From IMG/VR virus record IMGVR_UViG_3300050132_000154, positions 1 through 34,059 of that record: 34,059 nt of DNA, one strand, 5' to 3'. The translations under genes were made by a program, and so were the position numbers. The notes below the pieces were generated by a model. That model was not told the origin of the DNA and did no database searches. It saw nothing but the letters and a program-made list of their open reading frames with translations. This stretch comes from a virus. Shown piece after piece: positions 14,773-20,491 of this stretch. Position 1 is the first letter of the stretch, and each line of letters begins with the position of its first letter.

Positions 14773-14806
14773 TTAGTGTGAATAAGTGTACATCTAATTT
14801 AGTGTA
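14773..14806. repeat. Three imperfect TTAGTGTA repeats (possible operator)
   Basis: TTAGTGTG (14773), TAAGTGTA (14783) and TTAGTGTA (14799) lie in the gap between the large terminase start and the 54-aa gene. An inverted TACACTAA occurs at 15754-15761 near the divergent promoters. Spacing of about one and one and a half helical turns suggests a protein-binding site. Confidence 0.35.
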
Positions 14807-14812
14807 CAAAGG

Positions 14813-14977
14813 TCATTCAATTTCATTACGAACATCCAACCAGTAATTATAACACGTTTGGTTATTTTCGCTCTCACTATTATTTAATGCTCCAGTGTTT
14901 AAAATTTCATCAACAACAAAAACGGCCATTTTGCCGAATTTATGAATTAATTCTTGTGCTTTGTTTTTTGGTTCCAT
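14813..14977 (-). CDS. Small protein, paralogue 3 of a three-member family (54 aa)
   Basis: It starts MEPKNKAQELIHKFG, contains VVDEILNTGA and ends WLDVRNEIE. It matches the N-terminal EPKxKAxEL and the VDEIL and 'W..EV..E' parts of the products of 5028-5255 and 7127-7333, but lacks the LDAFFDxDF segment, so it is a shortened copy. It lies 10 bases after the small terminase stop. Confidence 0.6.
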   Translation of the reverse strand: MEPKNKAQELIHKFGKMAVFVVDEILNTGALNNSESENNQTCYNYWLDVRNEIE

Positions 14978-14987
14978 AACTTTATGT

Positions 14988-15521
14988 TTATTCTAATTTA
15001 TCGACCTGATCCGATTTATTTATTATCTCAATCTGAATAGAAGCGTTTAAATCTTTGCCGTTGGTGGTAAAGTCGTTTTTATCTGTTAATCCCAAATCAC
15101 GTGCAATTATGTTTGCATTGAAGTAACCAACAGCCGCACCCTTGAACTTTTGTTCATATACAGTTTCCTCTATACGTGTAATGACTCCCACAAAATCTTT
15201 ATGATCTGAGTTTTTAAATTCATTCCACCAATTACGAGAGCAATCAAAATAAAGGCAAAGTCCTGTTAATGTGTAAGGTATCTTTGTAGGTAAATAAACA
15301 AGAGGAGAAAGCATGTTTTTTGTATCAACTCCCTCTTCTATGTTTAATTCTTTAATGTTTATGTTACCTTTTTTTTGTTCGACAATGTGTTCAGGATGTT
15401 CATCACACCAGTTGAAATATTCACAAGCTGTATCCCATAAGAGCTCAGGGCTTGTAAAAAGTTTATCCCGACCGTGTTTTGATCTAAGTTTCCAGAACTG
15501 GTTTTCTTTAGGTGCAGCCAT
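14988..15521 (-). CDS. terS: Terminase small subunit
   Basis: The product is 177 aa. It opens with PKENQFWKLRSKHGRDK and then SPELLWDTACEYFNWC, the pattern of Bacteroidota phage small terminases (gp3-like DNA-packaging proteins). A helical middle (YTLTGLCLYFDCSRNWWNEF) fits an HTH, and the segment VYEQKFKGAAVGYFNANIIARDLGL is the conserved 'y.qk...a..g.fn..ii...LGL' ending (quoted here in part). It binds the pac/cos site and stimulates the large subunit. It opens the packaging operon behind a promoter about 100 bases upstream; the AT-rich leader is unusually long. Confidence 0.85.
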   Translation of the reverse strand: MAAPKENQFWKLRSKHGRDKLFTSPELLWDTACEYFNWCDEHPEHIVEQKKGNINIKELNIEEGVDTKNMLSPLVYLPTKIPYTLTGLCLYFDCSRNWWNEFKNSDHKDFVGVITRIEETVYEQKFKGAAVGYFNANIIARDLGLTDKNDFTTNGKDLNASIQIEIINKSDQVDKLE

Positions 15522-15617
15522 ATATTTAAAGTTTTAAATATTTAATATTAAAGCGTGAATTTTAAAAAAAAAGAAAAGTAAATTTTAAAAAAAATTTTAT
15601 TATTTGAAGTTAGTGAA

Positions 15618-15649
15618 CAAATGTATAAAAAACAAGCGGTAAATTGCAA
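15618..15649 (-). promoter_or_regulatory. Leftward promoter of the terminase operon
   Basis: Minus strand: TTGC (15649-15646), 20 bases, TACATTTG (15625-15618). It uses the same boxes and spacing as the capsid promoter at 3682-3713, suggesting joint late control. It is divergent from the rightward promoter at 15808-15838. Confidence 0.8.
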
Positions 15650-15807
15650 ACTTTTTTTAATAAAAAATGAAAGTATTTTTTAAACAATTGATTTTGAGCA
15701 TTTTTTAAATTGCATTTTACAATTATTTTATATTTGTTAAATATTGAACTTTCTACACTAATTTAATGATATTGTTTAGAATTAATCTACACAAGTAAAA
15801 ATAAATA

Positions 15808-15838
15808 TTTGTTTTTAATGTTTTTTTGTTTATCTTTG
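15808..15838 (+). promoter_or_regulatory. Rightward promoter of the HNH-AP2 leader
   Basis: TTTG (15808-15811), 19 bases, TATCTTTG (15831-15838). Initiation would fall just before the structured leader at 15853-15926. The 15522-15941 gap holds only this, the divergent promoter and AT-rich sequence. Confidence 0.8.
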
Positions 15839-15852
15839 TTTTAATGAATCGA

Positions 15853-15926
15853 CTTGCAGCGATGAAAATATTATTATTTACAAACCTTATCCGAGTACCG
15901 TCTGCAAGCGGGAAAGGGTGAGGTTT
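15853..15926 (+). ncRNA. Pseudoknot-order leader RNA, copy 1 (before HNH-AP2)
   Basis: S1 CTTGCAG (15853-15859) pairs with CTGCAAG (15902-15908). S2 AAACCTTATCC (15882-15892) pairs with GGGTGAGGTTT (15916-15926, two G-U). The order S1-S2-S1'-S2' makes a pseudoknot or mutually exclusive folds. TTTTTT follows S2', so S2 could be a terminator. A short frame starts ATGAAAATA at 15862 right after S1 and stops with TGA inside S2'. The layout repeats at 26171-26276 with different helix sequences. Confidence 0.65.
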
Positions 15927-15941
15927 TTTAATTTAAACAAA

Positions 15942-16427
15942 ATGAAAGAAATTAAATTAGGCAAAAGCGGTTGTGTTGCTATTATCGACGATGAAGATTA
16001 TGAATTAGTTATGTGTTTTAAGTGGCATTGTAAACATGACAAAAATACAAAATATGCTTATAGAAAAGAATCAAAATCAAAAAATATAAAAAAAATATAC
16101 CTTCATTCGTTTGTTATGGATTCAAATACTGAATTAGATCATAAAGATAGAAACGGATTAAACTGCCAAAAATCAAATTTAAGAACCTGCACCCATCAAG
16201 AAAATAGCAGAAACAGATCATCTTTTAAAAACAGTTCGAGCAAATATAAAGGAGTATCTTACTATAAAATCAGAAATAAATATGTTGCAAATATATGGGT
16301 AGATAATAAATCAATATTTTTAGGGATATATAAATGTGAACTTGATGCAGCCTTAGCTTATGATTTAGCCGCTTATAAATACTTTGGTGATTTTGCTTTT
16401 TTTAATTTTTACCCAAATAGCCACTAA
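15942..16427 (+). CDS. HNH homing-type endonuclease with AP2 DNA-binding domain
   Basis: The ATG at 15942 is preferred to a GTG at 15918, which lies inside helix S2'. The protein is 161 aa. It starts MKEIKLGKSGCVAIIDDEDY, followed by FKWHCKHDK. The HNH core near residues 65-95 includes LDHKDRNGLNCQKSNLRTC, and SSKYKGVSYYKIRNKYVAN plus FLGIYKCELDAALAYDLA near 105-145 is the AP2 domain, three strands and a helix that bind DNA. Such free-standing endonucleases cut one strand or both at a specific site and spread by repair. It opens the rightward segment behind promoter and leader RNA. No intron is evident around it. Confidence 0.88.
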   Translation: MKEIKLGKSGCVAIIDDEDYELVMCFKWHCKHDKNTKYAYRKESKSKNIKKIYLHSFVMDSNTELDHKDRNGLNCQKSNLRTCTHQENSRNRSSFKNSSSKYKGVSYYKIRNKYVANIWVDNKSIFLGIYKCELDAALAYDLAAYKYFGDFAFFNFYPNSH

Positions 16428-16532
16428 TTTATCCCAAATTATTTAACAGAATGTTAAAATCTAAACATTTGATAAAAATAATTTGTAACTATCTAATAAT
16501 CAACAATAAAAAATGTAATTATTTTTAATTTA

Positions 16533-16565
16533 TTTTTGTGTAAATGTATTAACACGCTATTTTAG
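16533..16565 (+). promoter_or_regulatory. Promoter-like element opening the small-gene cluster
   Basis: TTTTTG, 19 bases, TATTTTAG. The -7 box is TATTTT-type, like the intergenic TATTTTGAG elements downstream, not the TAnnTTTG of other promoters. It lies 56 bases before the 43-aa gene. Confidence 0.5.
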
Positions 16566-16621
16566 TTGTATTTTTATATCACAAACAAGGACAAACAATA
16601 ACACTTTAAACCAAACACAAA

Positions 16622-16753
16622 ATGAAAAACTTCATCCAAAACAACCCAAACACAACAACCGGAATCATTGCAGCTTTAGTAATTGCAGCCGGGATCACAT
16701 TATTTCTTTGCAGCCTTTCAGCTAATCAACTTTCATTACTTCTTAATTATTAA
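16622..16753 (+). CDS. Small single-span membrane peptide (43 aa)
   Basis: It starts MKNFIQNNPNTTTG; residues 15-34 (IIAALVIAAGITLFLCSLSA) form one hydrophobic helix, leaving a polar N-terminus. The leader AAACCAAACACAAA before the ATG is typical for this host. Function unknown; membrane-located early peptides of phages often change host envelope or block superinfection. Confidence 0.6.
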   Translation: MKNFIQNNPNTTTGIIAALVIAAGITLFLCSLSANQLSLLLNY

Positions 16754-16772
16754 TCTTTAAAAAATCAAAATC

Positions 16773-16979
16773 ATGAAAAAGTTAACTTTTGATATTATGT
16801 TCAATTCAAATACAAGTTCAGATTCTTTAGGTTATAAAATGACTAAAAAAGAAGCTAAGGAATATATAAAAATGTGGAACGGATCAAACCATCTATATTT
16901 TGAAGATTACAAAGGTGGATCTGTTTGCGCTTACTGTAATGAGACAGAAGAAATGTTTTTTGAAACAACAGTAAAATAA
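16773..16979 (+). CDS. Small hypothetical protein (68 aa)
   Basis: It starts MKKLTFDIMFNSNTSSDSLG and contains KKEAKEYIKMWNGSNHLYF and a CAYC motif (VCAYCNETEE). The alternating strand-helix-strand pattern suggests a small alpha/beta fold. No family recognised. It is 19 bases after the membrane peptide gene. Confidence 0.6.
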   Translation: MKKLTFDIMFNSNTSSDSLGYKMTKKEAKEYIKMWNGSNHLYFEDYKGGSVCAYCNETEEMFFETTVK

Positions 16980-17000
16980 ATTTTGTTAAACTATTAAGAC

Positions 17001-17072
17001 ATGACAAAGTTAGCAACAGCCGGAACAAAGGAAGGTATTGAAAGAATGATAAATAATAAAGCAAAAAGTTAA
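17001..17072 (+). CDS. Very small basic peptide (23 aa)
   Basis: It starts MTKLATAGTKEGIERM and ends NNKAKS. It is short enough to be chance, but lies between two genes with a plausible spacer. Two hairpins (17080-17114) follow its stop. Confidence 0.35.
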   Translation: MTKLATAGTKEGIERMINNKAKS

Positions 17073-17079
17073 CTGAAGA

Positions 17080-17114
17080 GTCTTTGAAAATTAAGACGAA
17101 ACCCCGAAAGGGGT
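17080..17114 (+). other. Two tandem hairpins upstream of the 134-aa gene
   Basis: GTCTT/AAGAC (17080-17097) and ACCCC-GAAA-GGGGT (17101-17114), the latter with a GNRA tetraloop. No T-run follows, so an mRNA leader structure is more likely than a terminator. Confidence 0.5.
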
Positions 17115-17137
17115 ATTAACCAAACAAACCAAAACCA

Positions 17138-17542
17138 ATGGCAACTATTAGCGAATTAAAACAGATTAAAGAAAAAAGAACAAACGATTTATTAGCTGAA
17201 TGTTCTGTATTCTTTGCATTCAGTACAGAGCAATTTCATGAAAATAAAACTCAGTTACAAGAGGGTGAAAAATATGTTCGTATTGGTGCCGGTGGTTATA
17301 TGCCAAAATCTAAAGTCCAGGTATTTGATGAAGGAATTAAGATTATCAATAAATGGTATAAAGACGAGGTAAGTTTATCAAAATTAAATGAGTCCGATAT
17401 TTTGTATGAATTAAATAACTATGAATGCTTTTATACTGGAGATGTTTCCGATGCTTATAATGAATTGAAAGATCGTTATACTTTGAAACAGGTAAAACTG
17501 GTTTACAATAAATATGTAAATGAAATGTCAGAACAATACTAA
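17138..17542 (+). CDS. Conserved-looking phage protein (134 aa)
   Basis: It starts MATISELKQIKEKRTNDLL. The segment CSVFFAFSTEQFHENK followed by GEKYVRIGAGGYMPKSKV looks like a conserved core seen in Bacteroidota phages and plasmids; I cannot name a function. The C-terminal half is helical, rich in Tyr/Lys (LKDRYTLKQVKLVYNKYV). Its stop abuts a TATTTTGAG element. Confidence 0.65.
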   Translation: MATISELKQIKEKRTNDLLAECSVFFAFSTEQFHENKTQLQEGEKYVRIGAGGYMPKSKVQVFDEGIKIINKWYKDEVSLSKLNESDILYELNNYECFYTGDVSDAYNELKDRYTLKQVKLVYNKYVNEMSEQY

Positions 17543-17604
17543 TATTTTGAGACTTAAAAACGTATAAAAATAAATCTAAATATCTGAGCTAACGGATTAC
17601 GGGC
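17543..17604 (+). repeat. Intergenic TATTTTGAG element, copy A (with a degenerate second copy)
   Basis: TATTTTGAG (17543-17551), 8 bases, ACGTATAAAA. A weaker copy follows: TATCTGAG near 17580, then ACGGGCAAAA before the next start codon. It overlaps the end of the preceding stop codon by no bases, directly joining it. Confidence 0.5.
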
Positions 17605-17610
17605 AAAAAC

Positions 17611-17940
17611 ATGAACTCATCAAAATCATATTGCGTAAAAACAAAGTTTGTCAGTCTCGAAGTTGAAACGACAACAAAGGAGAATGCAATAGCAATATTT
17701 AAAGAAATCTATAAACACTGTATCAACTCCGGGGATGAAATTACAGTAAGCGAACCCGAAACACTCGCATACGTTACAAAAGAACAATATGATTACTGCA
17801 TTAATAATATTCTTTGTATCTTTTCTGATGATCTTTCACTTGCTTCTCACTGGATTATGACAGGCTACAAACACAAATTTCAGGTCAATACAAAATACAT
17901 TGATCTGATTGAGGAAAACATTATTGCAAACAAAAACTAA
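17611..17940 (+). CDS. Hypothetical protein (109 aa)
   Basis: It starts MNSSKSYCVKTKFVSLEVE. There is an N-terminal strand pair, then helices (KENAIAIFKEIYKHCINSG, LASHWIMTGYKHKFQV). It has four Cys and no known motif. It is preceded by the repeat element and followed 19 bases later by the MORN-like gene, probably on the same mRNA. Confidence 0.6.
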   Translation: MNSSKSYCVKTKFVSLEVETTTKENAIAIFKEIYKHCINSGDEITVSEPETLAYVTKEQYDYCINNILCIFSDDLSLASHWIMTGYKHKFQVNTKYIDLIEENIIANKN

Positions 17941-17959
17941 TATTTAAAAAACAAATATC

Positions 17960-18232
17960 ATGATACTTGAAACCAGAGAAATAAAACAATATCACAATAA
18001 TGGACAATTGATGTATGAATCAACCTTAAATGTAGTTGCTCCGATGTTTGCACCGTTGTATAAAAATACAATTCATAATGAAAAGGGAGAAATATTAATT
18101 CGCACCGGAATAACAAAACGATTTTGGAACAACGGACAAATTAACTGGCAGTTGAAATATAATGATGATGGATCTTTATTAAATGATAATTTCCCACAAT
18201 TCAGAAAAGACGGCAGCGTTATAACCTATTAA
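17960..18232 (+). CDS. MORN_2 / YwqK-like repeat protein (90 aa)
   Basis: Two repeats are visible: IKQYHNNGQLMYES and TKRFWNNGQINWQLKYNDDG, matching the 'yy.nGqi..e..y..G' pattern of MORN_2 repeats. A partial third ends the protein (FRKDGSVITY). These hairpin repeats are usually protein- or lipid-interaction surfaces and occur in YwqK-like immunity/antitoxin proteins. Here no toxin partner is adjacent, so an inhibitory or anti-host role is only a guess. Confidence 0.65.
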   Translation: MILETREIKQYHNNGQLMYESTLNVVAPMFAPLYKNTIHNEKGEILIRTGITKRFWNNGQINWQLKYNDDGSLLNDNFPQFRKDGSVITY

Positions 18233-18234
18233 CA

Positions 18235-18290
18235 CTTTTTTACACACGTAAACACCTCTATATTTTGAGGCTCGTTTACGCCAAAAGGAA
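18235..18290 (+). repeat. Intergenic TATTTTGAG element, copy B
   Basis: TATTTTGAG (18261-18269) with a T-run 19-20 bases upstream and ACGCCAAAAG downstream. CGTAAAC (18247-18253) and GTTTACG (18274-18280) form a 7-bp inverted repeat around it, with CCTC/GAGG inside. Confidence 0.6.
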
Positions 18291-18316
18291 TTAACCAAAA
18301 CTTAAAAACAAATATT

Positions 18317-18586
18317 ATGAAAATTCAACCTTTTAAAATTAAAGTTAATCCAGAACAAAGCGCAAAAGTTCAGGAAATATTATTTAAAAATGGTTATGAA
18401 TGGCTAGATGGAACACAGGAAACACAACTCCTGTACTGCAATCAGATAGCGTTCGATTTATCGGATGGTGATTTAGCGCCAACAATCGGACAGGTGTTTG
18501 AATTTGAAAAGTACCCTGCCGAATTTGAAAAGTACCCTGCCGACGAATTAACCTATTCCGAATTTATAAAACTTTACGACAAATGA
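18317..18586 (+). CDS. Hypothetical protein with an internal duplication (89 aa)
   Basis: It starts MKIQPFKIKVNPEQSAKV. The segment VQEILFKNGYEWLDG resembles small phage proteins in which a helix precedes a 'nGy.W..g' strand. A 21-base tandem repeat (18500-18541) duplicates EFEKYPA in frame. The end reads ELTYSEFIKLYDK. Function unknown; it is coupled by ATGA to the next gene. Confidence 0.65.
   Translation: MKIQPFKIKVNPEQSAKVQEILFKNGYEWLDGTQETQLLYCNQIAFDLSDGDLAPTIGQVFEFEKYPAEFEKYPADELTYSEFIKLYDK
18500..18541 (+). repeat. Perfect 21-bp tandem duplication
   Basis: GAATTTGAAAAGTACCCTGC plus C occurs twice in a row, adding seven codons without shifting frame. Two identical copies point to a recent duplication. 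Confidence 0.9.
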
Positions 18587-18795
18587 AAAAGACATTCGAT
18601 TTACAGCTTATTGCAGCTCAAACAATAATGCACAACGATAACAAACTTTCAACAATGCTCTACAACTGGGCAAATAGTAGAGCTATTGATTTACCAGCAA
18701 ATGGTCACATCTTATCACGGCCTGAATATTACAGGGCTATACTATCCGATATTCTTAACGACAAATTTGATTTACTGAAACCTTTAATCAACTAA
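18583..18795 (+). CDS. Hypothetical helical protein (70 aa)
   Basis: It starts MKKTFDLQLIAAQTIMHND and is predicted all-helical (LSTMLYNWANSRAID, YYRAILSDILNDKFDLLK). Its start overlaps the previous stop (ATGA). No family recognised. Confidence 0.6.
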   Translation: MKKTFDLQLIAAQTIMHNDNKLSTMLYNWANSRAIDLPANGHILSRPEYYRAILSDILNDKFDLLKPLIN

Positions 18796-18798
18796 ACA

Positions 18799-18851
18799 TT
18801 TTTTCACACCTGCGCAAACGTCCCTATTTTGAGACTTCAAAACGCCGGAAA
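18799..18851 (+). repeat. Intergenic TATTTTGAG element, copy C
   Basis: A T6 run, 20 bases, TATTTTGAG (18825-18833), 8 bases, ACGCCGGAAA (18842-18851). Order and distances match copies B and D, between two genes of the same strand. Confidence 0.6.
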
Positions 18852-18877
18852 AATATTAACCTTTTAAAACACCAGAC

Positions 18878-19072
18878 ATGAAATTACATGATTTAGTCAC
18901 CCAGACCGAACAACGTTTAATCACACACGAAAAACGTTTAAACTATTGGAATATGCTAATTGAGGACGAAACAGAAACCTCACCAATATTGGACAATATC
19001 CAAGACGAAACGCTTACAATTTCACTATTGAAAGATATGTTAACCGAATTAAACAAAGTAACTGAACTTTAA
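18878..19072 (+). CDS. Small helical protein (64 aa)
   Basis: It starts MKLHDLVTQTEQRLITHEK and is a long charged helix, with leucine-rich ends (LTISLLKDMLTELNKVTEL). It may form a coiled coil. Unknown function. It follows element copy C by 26 bases. Confidence 0.55.
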   Translation: MKLHDLVTQTEQRLITHEKRLNYWNMLIEDETETSPILDNIQDETLTISLLKDMLTELNKVTEL

Positions 19073-19084
19073 AACATTACGAAA

Positions 19085-19543
19085 ATGAAAACAGAAATAA
19101 ACATTGAAGATTATCTTTCAAATGAAGAAATGAAAGAAATAGCAATTGAGGAATTTAGATCAATTGTTAGGGCAAAAATTGAGGGAATCAAACCCGATAA
19201 AAGAATACAGGACTATGAGCGAATAATCAGTAACTCCGTTTACTATTATTTGGAAACAGAAATTGACAAACTATTAGGAACTGATACACAAGAATTAATA
19301 AAGCAAGGTGTAAAAAAAGTTTTAACATCTAAGGATTTTTCTTTCTCTATATTCAGGGAGAAAGACGCGTGGAGAAGCGAACCAAGTCAGGCGCAAAAGT
19401 TTTTCAACGAGGCAGTAATTGATAATAAGCCAATCATACAAGAAAAAGTAAGACAGGCTATTGATGATTACGATTTTACAGATATTCACGAAAACATCAA
19501 AGAATATATTCTTGAAGTTATTGAAATAAAACTAAAATCTTAG
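19085..19543 (+). CDS. Hypothetical helical protein (152 aa)
   Basis: It starts MKTEINIEDYLSNEEMKE and is highly charged, helical throughout, ending IKEYILEVIEIKLKS. The centre SFSIFREKDAWRSEPSQAQK is the least helical part. It resembles uncharacterised phage proteins in general features only; no active-site motif seen. Confidence 0.6.
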   Translation: MKTEINIEDYLSNEEMKEIAIEEFRSIVRAKIEGIKPDKRIQDYERIISNSVYYYLETEIDKLLGTDTQELIKQGVKKVLTSKDFSFSIFREKDAWRSEPSQAQKFFNEAVIDNKPIIQEKVRQAIDDYDFTDIHENIKEYILEVIEIKLKS

Positions 19544-19545
19544 CC

Positions 19546-19719
19546 ATGACCCGACACCCAAAAGAACCGCAACTGATTAACTGGAGCCTAGTCTCTGAAC
19601 GATTGACAGGATCTAAAAACAACATCAAACACGTAGCACTCCCGAAACGATTTATCCCGGCATTTAAAGAACTGAACGATTATGTTAAAAGCTGGATTAA
19701 CAAAAACAAAGAAGTTTAA
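19546..19719 (+). CDS. Small basic protein (57 aa)
   Basis: It starts MTRHPKEPQLINWSLVSERL two bases after the previous stop and ends VKSWINKNKEV. The part LTGSKNNIKHVALPKRF is basic and could contact nucleic acid. The tight spacing supports a real gene; function unknown. Confidence 0.5.
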   Translation: MTRHPKEPQLINWSLVSERLTGSKNNIKHVALPKRFIPAFKELNDYVKSWINKNKEV

Positions 19720-19740
19720 ATAATTTAAAATCAAAACATT

Positions 19741-20370
19741 ATGTTAAAAATTCAAATTAAATCAATTTACGGATCAATTCTTTTTGAACACAGTTCAGAA
19801 AACAACACAATTAAAGAAACGGTTGAAAAGGCTATTAATGAAAGTGCAGACCTGAGTGGTGTAGACCTGAGCGGTGCAAACCTGAGCGGTGCCGACCTCA
19901 GAAGTGCCAACCTCAGAAGTGCCAACCTCGAAAGTGCCAACCTCGAAAGTGCCAACCTCTACGGTGCCGACCTCAGAAGTGCAGACCTGATACGTGCCAA
20001 CCTCTACGGTGCCAACCTCAGAAGTGCCGACCTCAGAAGTGCCAACCTCGAAAGTGCCAACCTCTACGGTGCCAACCTCAGAAGTGCCAACCTCAGAAGT
20101 GCCAACCTCAGAAGTGCCAACCTCAGAAGTGCCAACCTCAGAAGTGCCTTAAATAAAGAATTAGCATATTTACCAACATACTGCAAATGGTCGCATTGTA
20201 TAATTGGAGACAAAATAAAAATCGGGTGCAAAGAAAAATCAATTGAGGACTGGGACGCTTTTTTTGCTTCAGATGAAACTTATTCAACCGAACGAGGAAC
20301 AGAGGATTTTAAACAAATCCAAGCGGTGTACGAAAGCTATAAAGCATATATGAACTTTTTAAATAAATAA
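19741..20370 (+). CDS. Pentapeptide-repeat protein (209 aa)
   Basis: Residues ~33-137 are about 21 pentapeptides of the form A(D/N)Lxx (SGADLRSANLRSANLESANL and so on), building a right-handed quadrilateral beta-helix. The N-terminal 32 residues are non-repeat, and a C-terminal domain of about 70 aa (YLPTYCKWSHC to the end) contains three Cys and Trp. Some members, such as Qnr and MfpA, mimic DNA and protect gyrase; others have unknown roles. In a phage, protection or inhibition of host gyrase is possible but unproven. The 15-base repeat units are nearly identical, so copy number can change by recombination. Confidence 0.9.
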   Translation: MLKIQIKSIYGSILFEHSSENNTIKETVEKAINESADLSGVDLSGANLSGADLRSANLRSANLESANLESANLYGADLRSADLIRANLYGANLRSADLRSANLESANLYGANLRSANLRSANLRSANLRSANLRSALNKELAYLPTYCKWSHCIIGDKIKIGCKEKSIEDWDAFFASDETYSTERGTEDFKQIQAVYESYKAYMNFLNK

Positions 20371-20388
20371 ATTTATACATACACACAT

Positions 20389-20488
20389 TTTTTCCGGCGC
20401 ATTAACACTCTCTTATTTTGAGGTTGCTATACGCCGGAAAATTTATGTATAAAAGTGCCTATATTTTGAGACCGTTTTACGCCGGAAA
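20389..20488 (+). repeat. Two tandem TATTTTGAG elements (copies D and E) with no gene downstream
   Basis: Copy D: T-run, CCGGCG (20394-20399), TATTTTGAG (20414-20422), CGCCGG (20432-20437), a 6-bp inverted repeat around the box. Copy E: TATTTTGAG (20462-20470), ACGCCGGAAA (20479-20488). They end 4 bases before the stop of the convergent radical-SAM-like gene, so a rightward gene after them may have been lost. Confidence 0.6.
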
Positions 20489-20491
20489 AAA

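Noticed and set aside
15853-15926. Hammerhead or preQ1/SAM-type riboswitch
   Set aside because: The CTGATGA core of hammerheads is absent, and no known aptamer motif matches; only the helix order is clear.
15842-16440. Group I intron carrying the HNH-AP2 gene
   Set aside because: No P/Q/R/S core or split exon is visible on either side; the folded leader is only about 75 bases and the gene stands free.
17080-17114. CRISPR array or IS element in the rightward cluster
   Set aside because: Repeats there are single hairpins or spaced intergenic elements; there is no regular repeat-spacer array, no cas or transposase gene and no terminal inverted repeats.
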